The translations under genes and the position numbers were made by a program. Shown one piece after another: positions 57,031 through 64,000 of a DNA stretch of 64,000 nt. Each line of letters begins with the position of its first letter. Position 1 is the stretch's first letter. Where the stretch lies: assembly GCA_040901795.1 (NCBI GenBank), contig JBBDYH010000114.1, positions 1 through 64,000 on the forward strand. The letters run 5' to 3'. Source of the DNA: JBBDYH01 sp040901795 (GTDB lineage: Bacteria; Planctomycetota; Planctomycetia; Pirellulales; JALHPA01). Under the pieces are notes generated by a model. It made no database searches, was not told the origin of the DNA, and was given only the letters and a program-made list of their open reading frames with translations.

Positions 57031-59262
57031 TCACCTGACCGATGCAAAAGCGGTCTGCAGTTGCTGTACTCCCGATACTGCGACCTGTTGGCCCGCTTTC
57101 AGTCCCCGCCGAACCTCGATGAAACGATCACTCCGATTTCCGGTTTCGATCTGCCGCCGCTCGAAGCGATTCGCCTTCCAGGGAACTTGCACAAAGACGT
57201 AGTTCTCGTGCCCTTGCGTGAGGACCGCCGAGACCGGAACGGCGATCGTCGGTTCGCTCTTTCCGACAACCACGGACATCTGAGCCAGCATGTTGTGTTT
57301 GAGCTGTTTGGTGGGATTGTCAATCTCGGCCCAGACCGAGAGCACGCGGGTCGGGCCGCTCACGATATTGTTCGTCCGAACGATTTGCGCGGTTGCTTCA
57401 AACCTCGGATCGGAAGTGACACGAACGCGCGCGGGCTGAGCGACGTCAATCTGTTCGACGTCTTGTTCGAATACGTTGCCGCGCACCCAGACCCTCGAAC
57501 GGTCGTGGACTTCGATCAGCGGCTCACCGGCCGTGATCACCTGACCTGGTATTACGGCAACCTCCACTACCGCCCCGTCAATCGGACTGCGGACAGTCAG
57601 GGAATTGAGTGGCTCTCGACCGTCGCGGATACGTTGAACTTCCTCCGAAGACAGGCCCAGTGAGAGGAGCTTGTCTTCGAGCACCTGCAACTCGTTTGCG
57701 GCCTTGAGATAATCTGTCTCGCGTTGCAGGGTTTGCTGTCCGGCGACCACGGAACCTGCTTCGCGGCTGGCTTCCAACAAGGACTTTGCCAACGCCGCAC
57801 GTTCAGAAAACTGAAGAAGACTGAGCTGGAGATCTTGAAACACCAGGCTTTCCACTTGCACGAGCGGCTGGCCCTTCGTCGCGCGATCCCCGCGATCAAT
57901 CAGAATCTTGGCGATCTTTCCCGCAACTTGCGACGACGTGAAGGCCATGCGGTCTGGCGGGACTTCGATAACGCCATTGATGGTCACCGTCTTGTCCACC
58001 GGCCGCGATCCGACTTTCTCCAGCTTCAGGCCAATATTTCGCTGCGTTTCCACCGGAACGTCAAAGGTCCCCTGAACGAAAAACGCCGCGAGTTGCCGGC
58101 TTCCGTTCTGTACTACGAGGTCACCCGCATATACGCCGCCTTTGATTTGCACATCACCGTTGTTTCTCGCGCCCAAAACAACGTTCTTCCGCAGATAGGC
58201 GCCCGGCTGCTGTTGCACGAAGAGCCACGATTCTGCGCCACTCGCGACGATAGCCGCAGAAGGCACGACCGTCGCATTTTTCGCTTCGTCCGTCACGATT
58301 TCCGTACGCCCGAACATGCCAGGTCGCAGGGCCGGTTCCCAATTGACTGGGTTTAGCAGTTCAATCCAGACCGGCAAAGCGCGCGTGCGAGGATCGGCCT
58401 GCAAGCCCACGACGTCGATCTTGCCCTCGAACACTTTCTCGGGAAGTGCCGCCACCGTAACGCGGACCAGTTGTCCCTTGGCCACACGGTACGACTCTGC
58501 TTCGACCACCGACGCCTTCATCCAAACTTTGGAGAAGTCGACAATTTCAAACAAGTGCGTCGTTGGCTCGACGACTTGCCCAGGATTGACATCGGCGTGA
58601 ACCAACGTACCGCTGATCGGTGCGATAATTGGAAGTGTTCGTAACAGTTGTTTAGTTTTCATCAGCTCCATCAATTGGGCGCCCGAAAATCCAATGGCGA
58701 GCAGCTTCTGGCGAACGATCTCGATCGCGCTCGATTTCTCGGAGCGCGTCGCACGAGCGGTCGCCACATCCTTGCCGGGAACAATTCCTTGCCTGCCAAG
58801 CGATTCGGCCCGGGCCAGCGTCTTTGCCGCTAGTTCCAATTCCAGATGGTCTTGGATCAACTCCAGTTGTTCGTCGATCAACTCCAGGCTCTCAACTTCA
58901 GCTAATAAGTCGCCAGCCTGTACCTGGTCACCTGGTTTGCGAGTCACTGAGTTGATTCTTCCCGTCACCCGAGTCGTGGCGTACGCGTGCTGATGCCACG
59001 GGATCTCAATCGCTCCATTGGCAATCAGCGTTCGCTCCAAATCCTTTGTTCGCACTTCGATCATTGAGAGCCCGACCGCTTTGCGGGCTTCGGGGCTTAG
59101 CAGGACTGTGTCGCCGCGCACGCTTGCCCCTTTTGTCGGTAAGGCTTCATGGCCCTCGTGGCCCAGCGCGAGCGTCGCTGAGCACGTCATCAGGAGGACG
59201 CTTAAAAGCGCTACCCGTGTCGCTGTGCGGCTTTGCGAGCAGTGTCGTTCAGCAACTCTCAT
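57031..59262 (-). CDS. Tandem double CusB-like efflux adaptor
   Basis: From the ATG at 59262 the protein has 743 residues (a start at 59298 would add 12), versus 380-520 in single adaptors. After a signal peptide and GHEGHEALP comes module 1 (about residues 45-400): an EIPWHQHAYATTRVTGRI lipoyl half, a helical hairpin, a second half-motif IIAPISGTLVHADVNPGQVV, and beta-barrel and proximal domains. Module 2 (about 405-740) repeats the order: FTSSQVAGKIAKILIDRGD, a second hairpin with YLKAANELQVLEDKLLSLGL, then VRSPIDGAVVEVAVIPGQVI, VWVRGNVFEQD and a C-terminal proximal part. The pump gene follows 45 bp away. No outer-membrane factor gene is in the window. Confidence 0.9.
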   Translation of the reverse strand: MRVAERHCSQSRTATRVALLSVLLMTCSATLALGHEGHEALPTKGASVRGDTVLLSPEARKAVGLSMIEVRTKDLERTLIANGAIEIPWHQHAYATTRVTGRINSVTRKPGDQVQAGDLLAEVESLELIDEQLELIQDHLELELAAKTLARAESLGRQGIVPGKDVATARATRSEKSSAIEIVRQKLLAIGFSGAQLMELMKTKQLLRTLPIIAPISGTLVHADVNPGQVVEPTTHLFEIVDFSKVWMKASVVEAESYRVAKGQLVRVTVAALPEKVFEGKIDVVGLQADPRTRALPVWIELLNPVNWEPALRPGMFGRTEIVTDEAKNATVVPSAAIVASGAESWLFVQQQPGAYLRKNVVLGARNNGDVQIKGGVYAGDLVVQNGSRQLAAFFVQGTFDVPVETQRNIGLKLEKVGSRPVDKTVTINGVIEVPPDRMAFTSSQVAGKIAKILIDRGDRATKGQPLVQVESLVFQDLQLSLLQFSERAALAKSLLEASREAGSVVAGQQTLQRETDYLKAANELQVLEDKLLSLGLSSEEVQRIRDGREPLNSLTVRSPIDGAVVEVAVIPGQVITAGEPLIEVHDRSRVWVRGNVFEQDVEQIDVAQPARVRVTSDPRFEATAQIVRTNNIVSGPTRVLSVWAEIDNPTKQLKHNMLAQMSVVVGKSEPTIAVPVSAVLTQGHENYVFVQVPWKANRFERRQIETGNRSDRFIEVRRGLKAGQQVAVSGVQQLQTAFASVR

Positions 59263-59398
59263 ACAACGTCTCGTTTCGCTGAGCCGAAGCAGGTTCATCC
59301 AAACGCTCAAACTCGAACGCTGCGTCGAAGGTGGAAAAAAATGACTTGTCGACGACTCGCCGGATGAGCGCGTCGGTCCCTTTCGGTTGGTAACCGTT

Positions 59399-60226
59399 CT
59401 ACTTCTTCACGTATTGATCGGGTTCCTTCAGGTCAGCCGGATTCTCCTTGGCCATCTTGACGAACTCGTCCACACACGGCGGGCAGCAGAACTCATAGGT
59501 CTTCCCGCCCACGATCCAGGAGCACTTTTCGTTCGCCTTGGTCAATGTGACGGGACAGATTCTGTCTCCCGATTTAGGACTCAAATCGTGAGCGGCTCGG
59601 AAACCTTTGAACTTTTCCGAGGCAGTCATACTCCCGTTGGCCTTGATATCGGCTTCGGTATACTTCCCGCCCGACGTCAGGTAGAGGGACTGCTCGTCGT
59701 CATCGGCCACCTTGACCGGCATTTCATCGCTGCTGTGCTCCTCGACCGCCGAACTGAAGGCAATTCGATAGCGGTCAGCGCCGATCTTGAGGCTCGGAAT
59801 GGTGATAGTCACTGGCTTACCGGTCATGCCTTCCGGCAACTTTCCGGCAAAGGCCGACGTTTTGCCGGCGCTGTCCCCAGGCTGTGGATCGGCATCAAGC
59901 GATGTCTGGACTGATTCACTTTCTCCCTCAACCTTGACATGCGCAACCAGCGATTGTTTCTCGACCTCCAGGACCGCCGACTCATCCTGGCCAAGCAGAT
60001 AGAACTTAATCCCGCCCCCTTTCTCGAACACCGCTTCTGCGTGGTACGCATCACGCCCGATCGCCACGATGTTCCCACCGTGCGCGCCGGGCTTGTGGGC
60101 ATGATCGCCGTCCGACTGCTCAGCGTTCTGTTGAGTATTTGGCGCTGTACGATTCGCAGATTCTCCGCAGCCTGCCAGGAATGCGGCAGTTACCGCGATC
60201 AAGGCGTATGGCCATTGCTTCAGCAT
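59399..60226 (-). CDS. Lipoprotein with YHS-like cysteine domain
   Basis: From the ATG at 60226, with GGAGG upstream, the protein has 275 residues. A lipoprotein signal peptide (MLKQWPYALIAVTAAFLAGC, lipobox LAGC) is followed by a His/Asp-rich linker and a beta-rich middle. The C-terminal 60 residues resemble a YHS/TRASH metal-binding domain: CPVTLTKANEKCSW and YEFCCPPCVDEF, with five cysteines. It probably binds a heavy metal at the outer membrane or periplasm. It precedes the adaptor gene by 136 bp. Confidence 0.82.
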   Translation of the reverse strand: MLKQWPYALIAVTAAFLAGCGESANRTAPNTQQNAEQSDGDHAHKPGAHGGNIVAIGRDAYHAEAVFEKGGGIKFYLLGQDESAVLEVEKQSLVAHVKVEGESESVQTSLDADPQPGDSAGKTSAFAGKLPEGMTGKPVTITIPSLKIGADRYRIAFSSAVEEHSSDEMPVKVADDDEQSLYLTSGGKYTEADIKANGSMTASEKFKGFRAAHDLSPKSGDRICPVTLTKANEKCSWIVGGKTYEFCCPPCVDEFVKMAKENPADLKEPDQYVKK

Positions 60227-60346
60227 GGGGAATATCCTCCTGTAGAAATTGAAGCGCCACTCAAGTCGAGTGCGCGCAAACCAAGTGACACACAAGAAAC
60301 AGCATGAGCGCCCGACAAGTTGGGCGAAAAGAAGAGCCTGCCTGAG

Positions 60347-60775
60347 CTAGCAGCGCAAGACATGGAGCGCGCGCAGCGTCTCCCGGCAAGATAGTCTTAC
60401 GCTCGGCAGTGCGTGAGAAGCGAATACCGATGCACGGATGTCAACGGATACGCCATCCAGTATCGCGTCGTCCAGCACAACTCGTCGCAGGTCGTTCCCG
60501 CTGGCAGACGGAACCGACGACTCGACCGGTAAATCAGTGACGAACGGCTGGTTTTTGAACAACTTCGCGGAGCAGGGCGCTTCGTCACACGGTTTCTTGT
60601 CCCTTTGCCCGGTGTTGCTCTGATTGTCCTGACCGCAACGGCACTCTGTCGGAACCGGGCCGCTTTCCTCGTCCGCTGCCAATTGCGAGCCAAACTGCGT
60701 CGTTGTGCAGCAACACAGCCACGGTCCGGCAAGCGTCAGCGCCGCGAAATGCGCGGCCAGCAGAAGACGAAACAT
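60347..60775 (-). CDS. Exported cysteine-rich protein
   Basis: This 142-residue protein starts with a signal-like hydrophobic segment ending in WLCCCTTT. It has nine cysteines, most in a 60-residue N-terminal part (CCC, CRC, CDEAPC), then a Cys-poor middle and a final CREDLEss end with two single Cys. The spacing does not match a family I know. With the YHS-like lipoprotein, pump and adaptor it heads a metal efflux set. It is the first gene of the group on the minus strand, with a promoter upstream. Confidence 0.65.
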   Translation of the reverse strand: MFRLLLAAHFAALTLAGPWLCCCTTTQFGSQLAADEESGPVPTECRCGQDNQSNTGQRDKKPCDEAPCSAKLFKNQPFVTDLPVESSVPSASGNDLRRVVLDDAILDGVSVDIRASVFASHALPSVRLSCRETLRALHVLRC

Positions 60776-60826
60776 TGGCGAGAACGGTCCCTAGAAAGCA
60801 CTTAACCGGGAGACACGGTTACATTC

Positions 60827-60854
60827 ATTATTGTCGGACTGGCTAAACCGGCAA
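60827..60854 (-). promoter_or_regulatory. Candidate promoter for the metal efflux gene set
   Basis: On the minus strand the hexamers TTGCCG (60849-60854) and AATAAT (60827-60832) are separated by 16 bases, matching -35 (4 of 6) and -10 (5 of 6) of a sigma-70 promoter. The start codon of the first gene is 51 bases downstream of the -10. No repressor site was recognised here, unlike at the CsoR-family gene. Confidence 0.4.
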
Positions 60855-60930
60855 GATCAGTTCCTTCGGTATAGCCGGAAAATCCTCGCGACGACGGGCC
60901 GGAGAACAGACTAAGCAGCGAAGCGGATCG

Positions 60931-61089
60931 TCAAAGGGGTGGATCAGTCGGCCGGACGAGCTTGAGATTGCTCTGGCATTCGCGCAGCGTGCGCTCTAGC
61001 TGGGCATCGAGTTCATCGAGGCCGCGCAGGACTTCGTCCTGGCGGTGTTCGATGTCTGAAAGCAGTTCCACCGTCGGGGGCAGTTCCAT
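60931..61089 (-). CDS. Small helical protein, unknown
   Basis: From the ATG at 61089 (MELPPTVELLSDIEHRQDEVLRGL) the product has 52 residues, mostly a charged coiled-coil helix (LDELDAQLERTLRECQSN). The first in-frame ATG at 61122 is a weaker option. With only helix propensity to go on, whether it is a real gene is uncertain. Confidence 0.4.
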   Translation of the reverse strand: MELPPTVELLSDIEHRQDEVLRGLDELDAQLERTLRECQSNLKLVRPTDPPL

Positions 61090-61407
61090 AATCACTCGGT
61101 CGATGTTGGCGATGCCTGGCACATCGGCTTATCGGCACAGAGCGCAGCGGGGAATTCCTGGTCGGGTTAACAATCCGGTTGGAGAAGCTGCATAAGCCTT
61201 TTGGCCTCGTTGAACCTCGCTGCCGAAAGGTAAGAAGTTGACTCCCTCGCCTGCGGCTGCGGGTTAAACAAATGCCTGGATTCCAATAGACATCCGCCAC
61301 CCAGCCGATGTAAACTATGGGGTTCCCAGTCGGCCCATGAACCGCTTGCCGCCCGCGCGGACGGTCCTGGCCGTTCACCATTTCGTTGTTTCAAAGAAGG
61401 AGGATCT

Positions 61408-61602
61408 GTGGTCAAGCTGAACGTGCGCGACAAAGAATCGATCCAGGAAGCGGTTCGCCGCTTTCGCAAGCTAGTCGAACGCAGCGGTATTAAGAAAGAA
61501 ATGCGGAGGCGCGAATACTACGAGAAACCGAGCGAAACGCGGCGCCGCGCTCGCTTGCGCGCCGAGCGGCGTACCCGCCGCGTGGTTCGCGTGGGCATGT
61601 GA
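61408..61602 (+). CDS. rpsU: Ribosomal protein bS21
   Basis: This 64-residue protein starts with GTG at 61408 directly after AAGGAGG (61397-61403). The sequence VKLNVRDKESIQEAVRRFRKLVERSGIKKEMRRREYYEKPSETRRRARLRAERR matches bS21, with the Arg-rich tail that contacts 16S rRNA. Bacterial S21 is 60-70 residues. It is a stand-alone gene. Confidence 0.95.
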   Translation: MVKLNVRDKESIQEAVRRFRKLVERSGIKKEMRRREYYEKPSETRRRARLRAERRTRRVVRVGM

Positions 61603-61643
61603 TTTAACGCGGTGAAGAAGTGGGACAGGCGCTGAGACATAGT

Positions 61644-61702
61644 AACCCGAAGCGTCAGCGAGGAAAGATAGATTCAGCCCTCGCTGACGCGTCGGGTTTT
61701 AT
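61644..61702. terminator. Inverted repeat after rpsU (AACCCGA...)
   Basis: AACCCGAAGCGTCAGCGAGG (61644-61663) faces its near-complement at 61679-61698 (CCTCGCTGACGCGTCGGGTT), one mismatch in 20, closed by a 15-base loop and followed by TTATTGG. It resembles a strong intrinsic terminator for rpsU with an imperfect T-run. Confidence 0.7.
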
Positions 61703-61782
61703 TGGTTTTTAGCGCTGCTGCGGATTCCAATCCGACTCGCGCGACCAGCTTGCAGGCTCTGCCCGGCCGTTCCGGCTCCCAC

Positions 61783-61815
61783 AAAAAAAAGGGGCCAGCC
61801 AATGCGGCTGGCCCC
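61783..61815 (-). terminator. Intrinsic terminator of the BBP7 gene
   Basis: On the minus strand GGGGCCAGCC, loop GCATT, GGCTGGCCCC is followed by eight consecutive T. This perfect 10-bp stem with a U-tract lies 28 bases past the stop of the minus-strand BBP7 gene, a textbook intrinsic terminator. Confidence 0.93.
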
Positions 61816-61842
61816 GTACGTTTGAGTTTTGTCACGAGGTGC

Positions 61843-63339
61843 TTACTGGCACTTCCTGCGGCTATGGGCGCCGAAGTTGTGCTCCAGCCGCACAAACAGG
61901 CCGTCGAACGAGAGAATGTTCGAGTCTGCCGGGCACGACGGGCAAAGGCCCTCGATCGACTCGAAATGGCTGAGTTCCCACCAGGCTTGGAACTGGTAGC
62001 CGGCGCTGAGCAATGTGCGGCAACCAATCTGCCGCGAGAGGCCTACTTCGATCTCGGAGACCGGCACCGTGCGGATAAGGTCCTGGACTTGCAAGTTAGT
62101 CGCGAGGCCCCCGGTCCTGGAGTGCGCGACCTCTCTGTCACCCAGCAAGAGCGAAAAGGCGCCGATGCCATAGGCGGACCATTTGCGATTCCCACCGAAG
62201 TATCGTCGGCCTTCCAGACCGGCGCGCGGGCCAGCGCCGGTGAATTGCATGTCTACGTCGCCCACAGCGATCATATTGCCTGCTGCATCGAGCACCGAGT
62301 TATTGTGATTGACCTCGAAATCGACGATGCGAGCGCCGAGCGACCAGGCCCAATCCCATTGCGGACAGCAGTGTCCGCAATCGGACGAACGTCCCTTGAT
62401 CACGGGAATCCGCTTTTTGTAATCGATGTCCAAGACGTCCAAATCCATGTTGAAGTCGGACTGTAGAATCTCGCCGGGGTCATCGGCGACGTTGCCCGCG
62501 AAACCGACGAACTGCTGTGTGACTGAGGCCGCAGGCGAGACGAAGGCGTCGTCGGCGTCGATCCGCCAATAGGAGAACTCGAGCGCTTCGCCGCATTCGC
62601 CCCAGCGATAGCCGCCGAAAATTCGGAAGGTCGAGTCGTAGGAGATGTCAAATTCGACGGAGCGGTCGGTAATCGTCGAGGCATTCGTGTTCGGATCGAC
62701 GAACGTGCTCGTTTCGAGGGCCGCGCCGGCCACGGCAAAGTTTGGCCGGCGGTGCAGGTACTCCGCGCCGGCGTACCAGCCCTTGCTATAGAAGTAGGGA
62801 TCGCAGCAGTGCTGGCAGCGGCAGGGGTTGCAGCCGCCCTGATCGCAGCCGCCCTGCGGACCGCAGTTGGTGCAGGCTCCGTCACCAGCCTCAACCGCCT
62901 CGGGAACGATCGCCGGCGCCAACGGCTCGGCAACGTACGCGCGATTGGCGGTCTCGTACTGGCTGAACAGGCGGTTCGCGGGCGGATTGGTCGGCGCGGG
63001 GGCGGGTTCTGTTTCGGTGCCATGCGCCTGCTGATACGTAGTCCGCTGCGTGGCAGCAGCGGTCGTTACCGGCGGCTTGGCGGCCGGTTGTGCGGTGGAC
63101 GCGGCAGGCTTTGCCGCGCCGGCGACAAGTTTCACCGCGCTTGAGTCGTTGTTGGCGGTCGCCGGTTGCGAGACCGTACCGCCGCTTTGCGTTTCACTCG
63201 TCAACTGATTGGGGCGGCTCGCGGCGCCCGTGGTACTGGAAGCGGTTTGCGCCCGTGCGGGCAGGCCGGCGGTAGCCCAGCCGATGGCTGCCAGCGCAGC
63301 GAGACGCTGCCATGAAGAACTCGACCTCGTCATTTTCAT
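61843..63339 (-). CDS. BBP7-family outer-membrane beta-barrel protein
   Basis: From the ATG at 63339 the protein has 498 residues (a second ATG is at 63333). Residues 1-28 are a signal peptide (MKMTRSSSSWQRLAALAAIGWATAGLPARAQ). A low-complexity Ala/Thr/Pro region follows, then eight cysteines in about 25 residues (GACTNCGPQGG through HCCDPY), and then a beta-barrel with alternating aromatic girdles (GWYAGAEYLHRRPNFAVAG, FDISYDSTFRIFGGYRWGE) and a C-terminal barrel strand ending FVRLEHNFG. BBP7 proteins are typical of Planctomycetota outer membranes. The terminator at 61783 follows. Confidence 0.88.
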   Translation of the reverse strand: MKMTRSSSSWQRLAALAAIGWATAGLPARAQTASSTTGAASRPNQLTSETQSGGTVSQPATANNDSSAVKLVAGAAKPAASTAQPAAKPPVTTAAATQRTTYQQAHGTETEPAPAPTNPPANRLFSQYETANRAYVAEPLAPAIVPEAVEAGDGACTNCGPQGGCDQGGCNPCRCQHCCDPYFYSKGWYAGAEYLHRRPNFAVAGAALETSTFVDPNTNASTITDRSVEFDISYDSTFRIFGGYRWGECGEALEFSYWRIDADDAFVSPAASVTQQFVGFAGNVADDPGEILQSDFNMDLDVLDIDYKKRIPVIKGRSSDCGHCCPQWDWAWSLGARIVDFEVNHNNSVLDAAGNMIAVGDVDMQFTGAGPRAGLEGRRYFGGNRKWSAYGIGAFSLLLGDREVAHSRTGGLATNLQVQDLIRTVPVSEIEVGLSRQIGCRTLLSAGYQFQAWWELSHFESIEGLCPSCPADSNILSFDGLFVRLEHNFGAHSRRKCQ

Positions 63340-63718
63340 CCCCCCGAACAAGAAGGCCGGGTCGCCGCGGCGACCCATGAAGTGGCTTAGGACAGGACCC
63401 GGGCGAACGCGCCGATTGGCGCGCCTGGATATTCGCCCGCTTGCCTGTTTATCGTCACCGGAATCTCAGGCACTTGCCGAATTTCCGGCATATGTGGCAA
63501 GTACCGCAGGACGGGATTGTGAGGAAGAATCGCTAGAGTTAGGGCACATTTCCCAGCTTCAATCGCAGAATCAACCTGTTGTACCCGTACGTCCCAGATT
63601 GCCCCCTTGCGAGCATAAGAAAGCCGCTCACTGTGCTGCAGCAGCTTGGCGATGGCGATTGCAGGCTGCGCGGGAACTCGCCTGCAGCCTCTGCCTGGAT
63701 GCCATGCAAGCAATCGCT
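63340..63718. other. Gap upstream of the BBP7 gene with nothing resolved
   Basis: About 379 bases without a supported gene between the BBP7 gene and the end of the PEP-CTERM gene. The bases just upstream of the BBP7 ATG are a run of G. No repeat or promoter is clear. Confidence 0.35.
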
Positions 63719-64000
63719 TCAGGCCAGTCGCCGGCGGGCAATAGCGGCCGAAACAAGCAGCCCGCAGGCTAAAAGAGCAATTGTGCCGGGTTCGGGAATT
63801 AGCTCAACGGCGCCACCGTGCATAAACGCAGTCACGGACTCTGGACCGCAGAGGGCGATCGGTCGGAAGCCCAGATTCGTCGGGCCAGTTGGCGCGAAAT
63901 CTGTGAGCTGAGTTACCGCAACACCCGGAAGAAAGCCAGGCGCTGAGAAGCTGACGTTGACCTTGGCGTTATCCAAAGGATTGCTGCCGCCGAGATCAAA
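63719..64000 (-). CDS. PEP-CTERM secreted protein, N-terminal part beyond the window
   Basis: The reading frame continues past base 64000, so only the C-terminal 93 residues are seen. It ends VELIPEPGTIALLACGLLVSAAIARRRLA: the PEP motif, a hydrophobic segment, and a final basic cluster. This is the exosortase (EpsH)-processed C-terminal sorting signal of Planctomycetota and others. The part before it is beta-like with no catalytic motif. The protein is likely exported and tethered or released at the cell surface. Confidence 0.88.
   Translation of the reverse strand, partial: FDLGGSNPLDNAKVNVSFSAPGFLPGVAVTQLTDFAPTGPTNLGFRPIALCGPESVTAFMHGGAVELIPEPGTIALLACGLLVSAAIARRRLA

Noticed and set aside
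61123..61407. tRNA or small RNA before rpsU
   Set aside because: No cloverleaf or T-loop consensus (GTTCRANNC) with paired arms could be found.
1..64000. CRISPR array
   Set aside because: All repeats found are palindromic elements or heptamer tracts; none show direct repeats of 24-40 bp with unique spacers.

Overview
The window reads as a chromosomal segment of a GC-rich Planctomycetota bacterium, probably of the Pirellulales type. This is inferred from gene families I recognise and not from any marker gene: a BBP7-type outer-membrane barrel, a PEP-CTERM secreted protein, a large DUF11/CARDB-like repeat protein, a ceramidase-like hydrolase, futalosine-route menaquinone genes, and dense families of palindromic intergenic repeats. 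I see no tRNA, rRNA, CRISPR array, transposase or prophage.

Left part (1-12 kb): a secreted DUF11-like protein, a flagellin/FlgL-like protein and an HD/PAS/GGDEF signalling protein on the minus strand, then a fumarylacetoacetase-family hydrolase and recG on plus, a secreted protein of unknown function, and a divergent LysR regulator. 13-17 kb: a tight minus-strand operon ubiE-ubiX-ubiA-mqnE (menaquinone by the futalosine route), divergent from comB. 17.8-22 kb: glyS translationally coupled to a TIM-barrel isomerase, a nucleotidyltransferase-like protein and a TPR protein. 22-31 kb: a plus-strand catabolic set (zinc acyl hydrolase of the aspartoacylase group, MFS transporter, ceramidase-like hydrolase, DapA-like aldolase, galactonate-dehydratase-like enolase-superfamily enzyme), interrupted at 25.1-27.3 kb by three small orphan genes including a barstar-like one, with an attC-like site. 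31-37 kb: small secreted or membrane proteins, a CBS protein, an ArsC-type reductase and an SNF2 helicase with a conserved partner. 37-51 kb: isochorismatase, class V aminotransferase, CorA, NhaD-like antiporter, a K+-dependent membrane pyrophosphatase with an unusual insertion, typA, a PQQ-propeller protein and an ABC1/UbiB kinase.

51.5-60.8 kb looks like a heavy-metal response island. It holds a CsoR-family repressor with a promoter/operator directly visible upstream, a 57-residue cysteine-rich peptide, a DUF305 lipoprotein, a CzcA/CusA-type RND pump, an adaptor that is a tandem fusion of two CusB-like modules in one chain, a lipoprotein with a YHS-like cysteine domain, and a cysteine-rich exported protein. 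No outer-membrane factor gene is present. The right end carries rpsU, the BBP7 protein with a strong terminator, and a PEP-CTERM gene cut by the window edge.

The most distinctive signal is between the genes. There are three copies of a compound four-palindrome element whose arms vary in a compensatory way and whose orientation follows transcription, and two copies of a 97-bp two-hairpin element with a covarying stem. Several repeats supply the stop codon of the upstream gene. Heptamer-period tracts, each with its own unit, lie just upstream of start codons and resemble the STRR heptamers of filamentous cyanobacteria.
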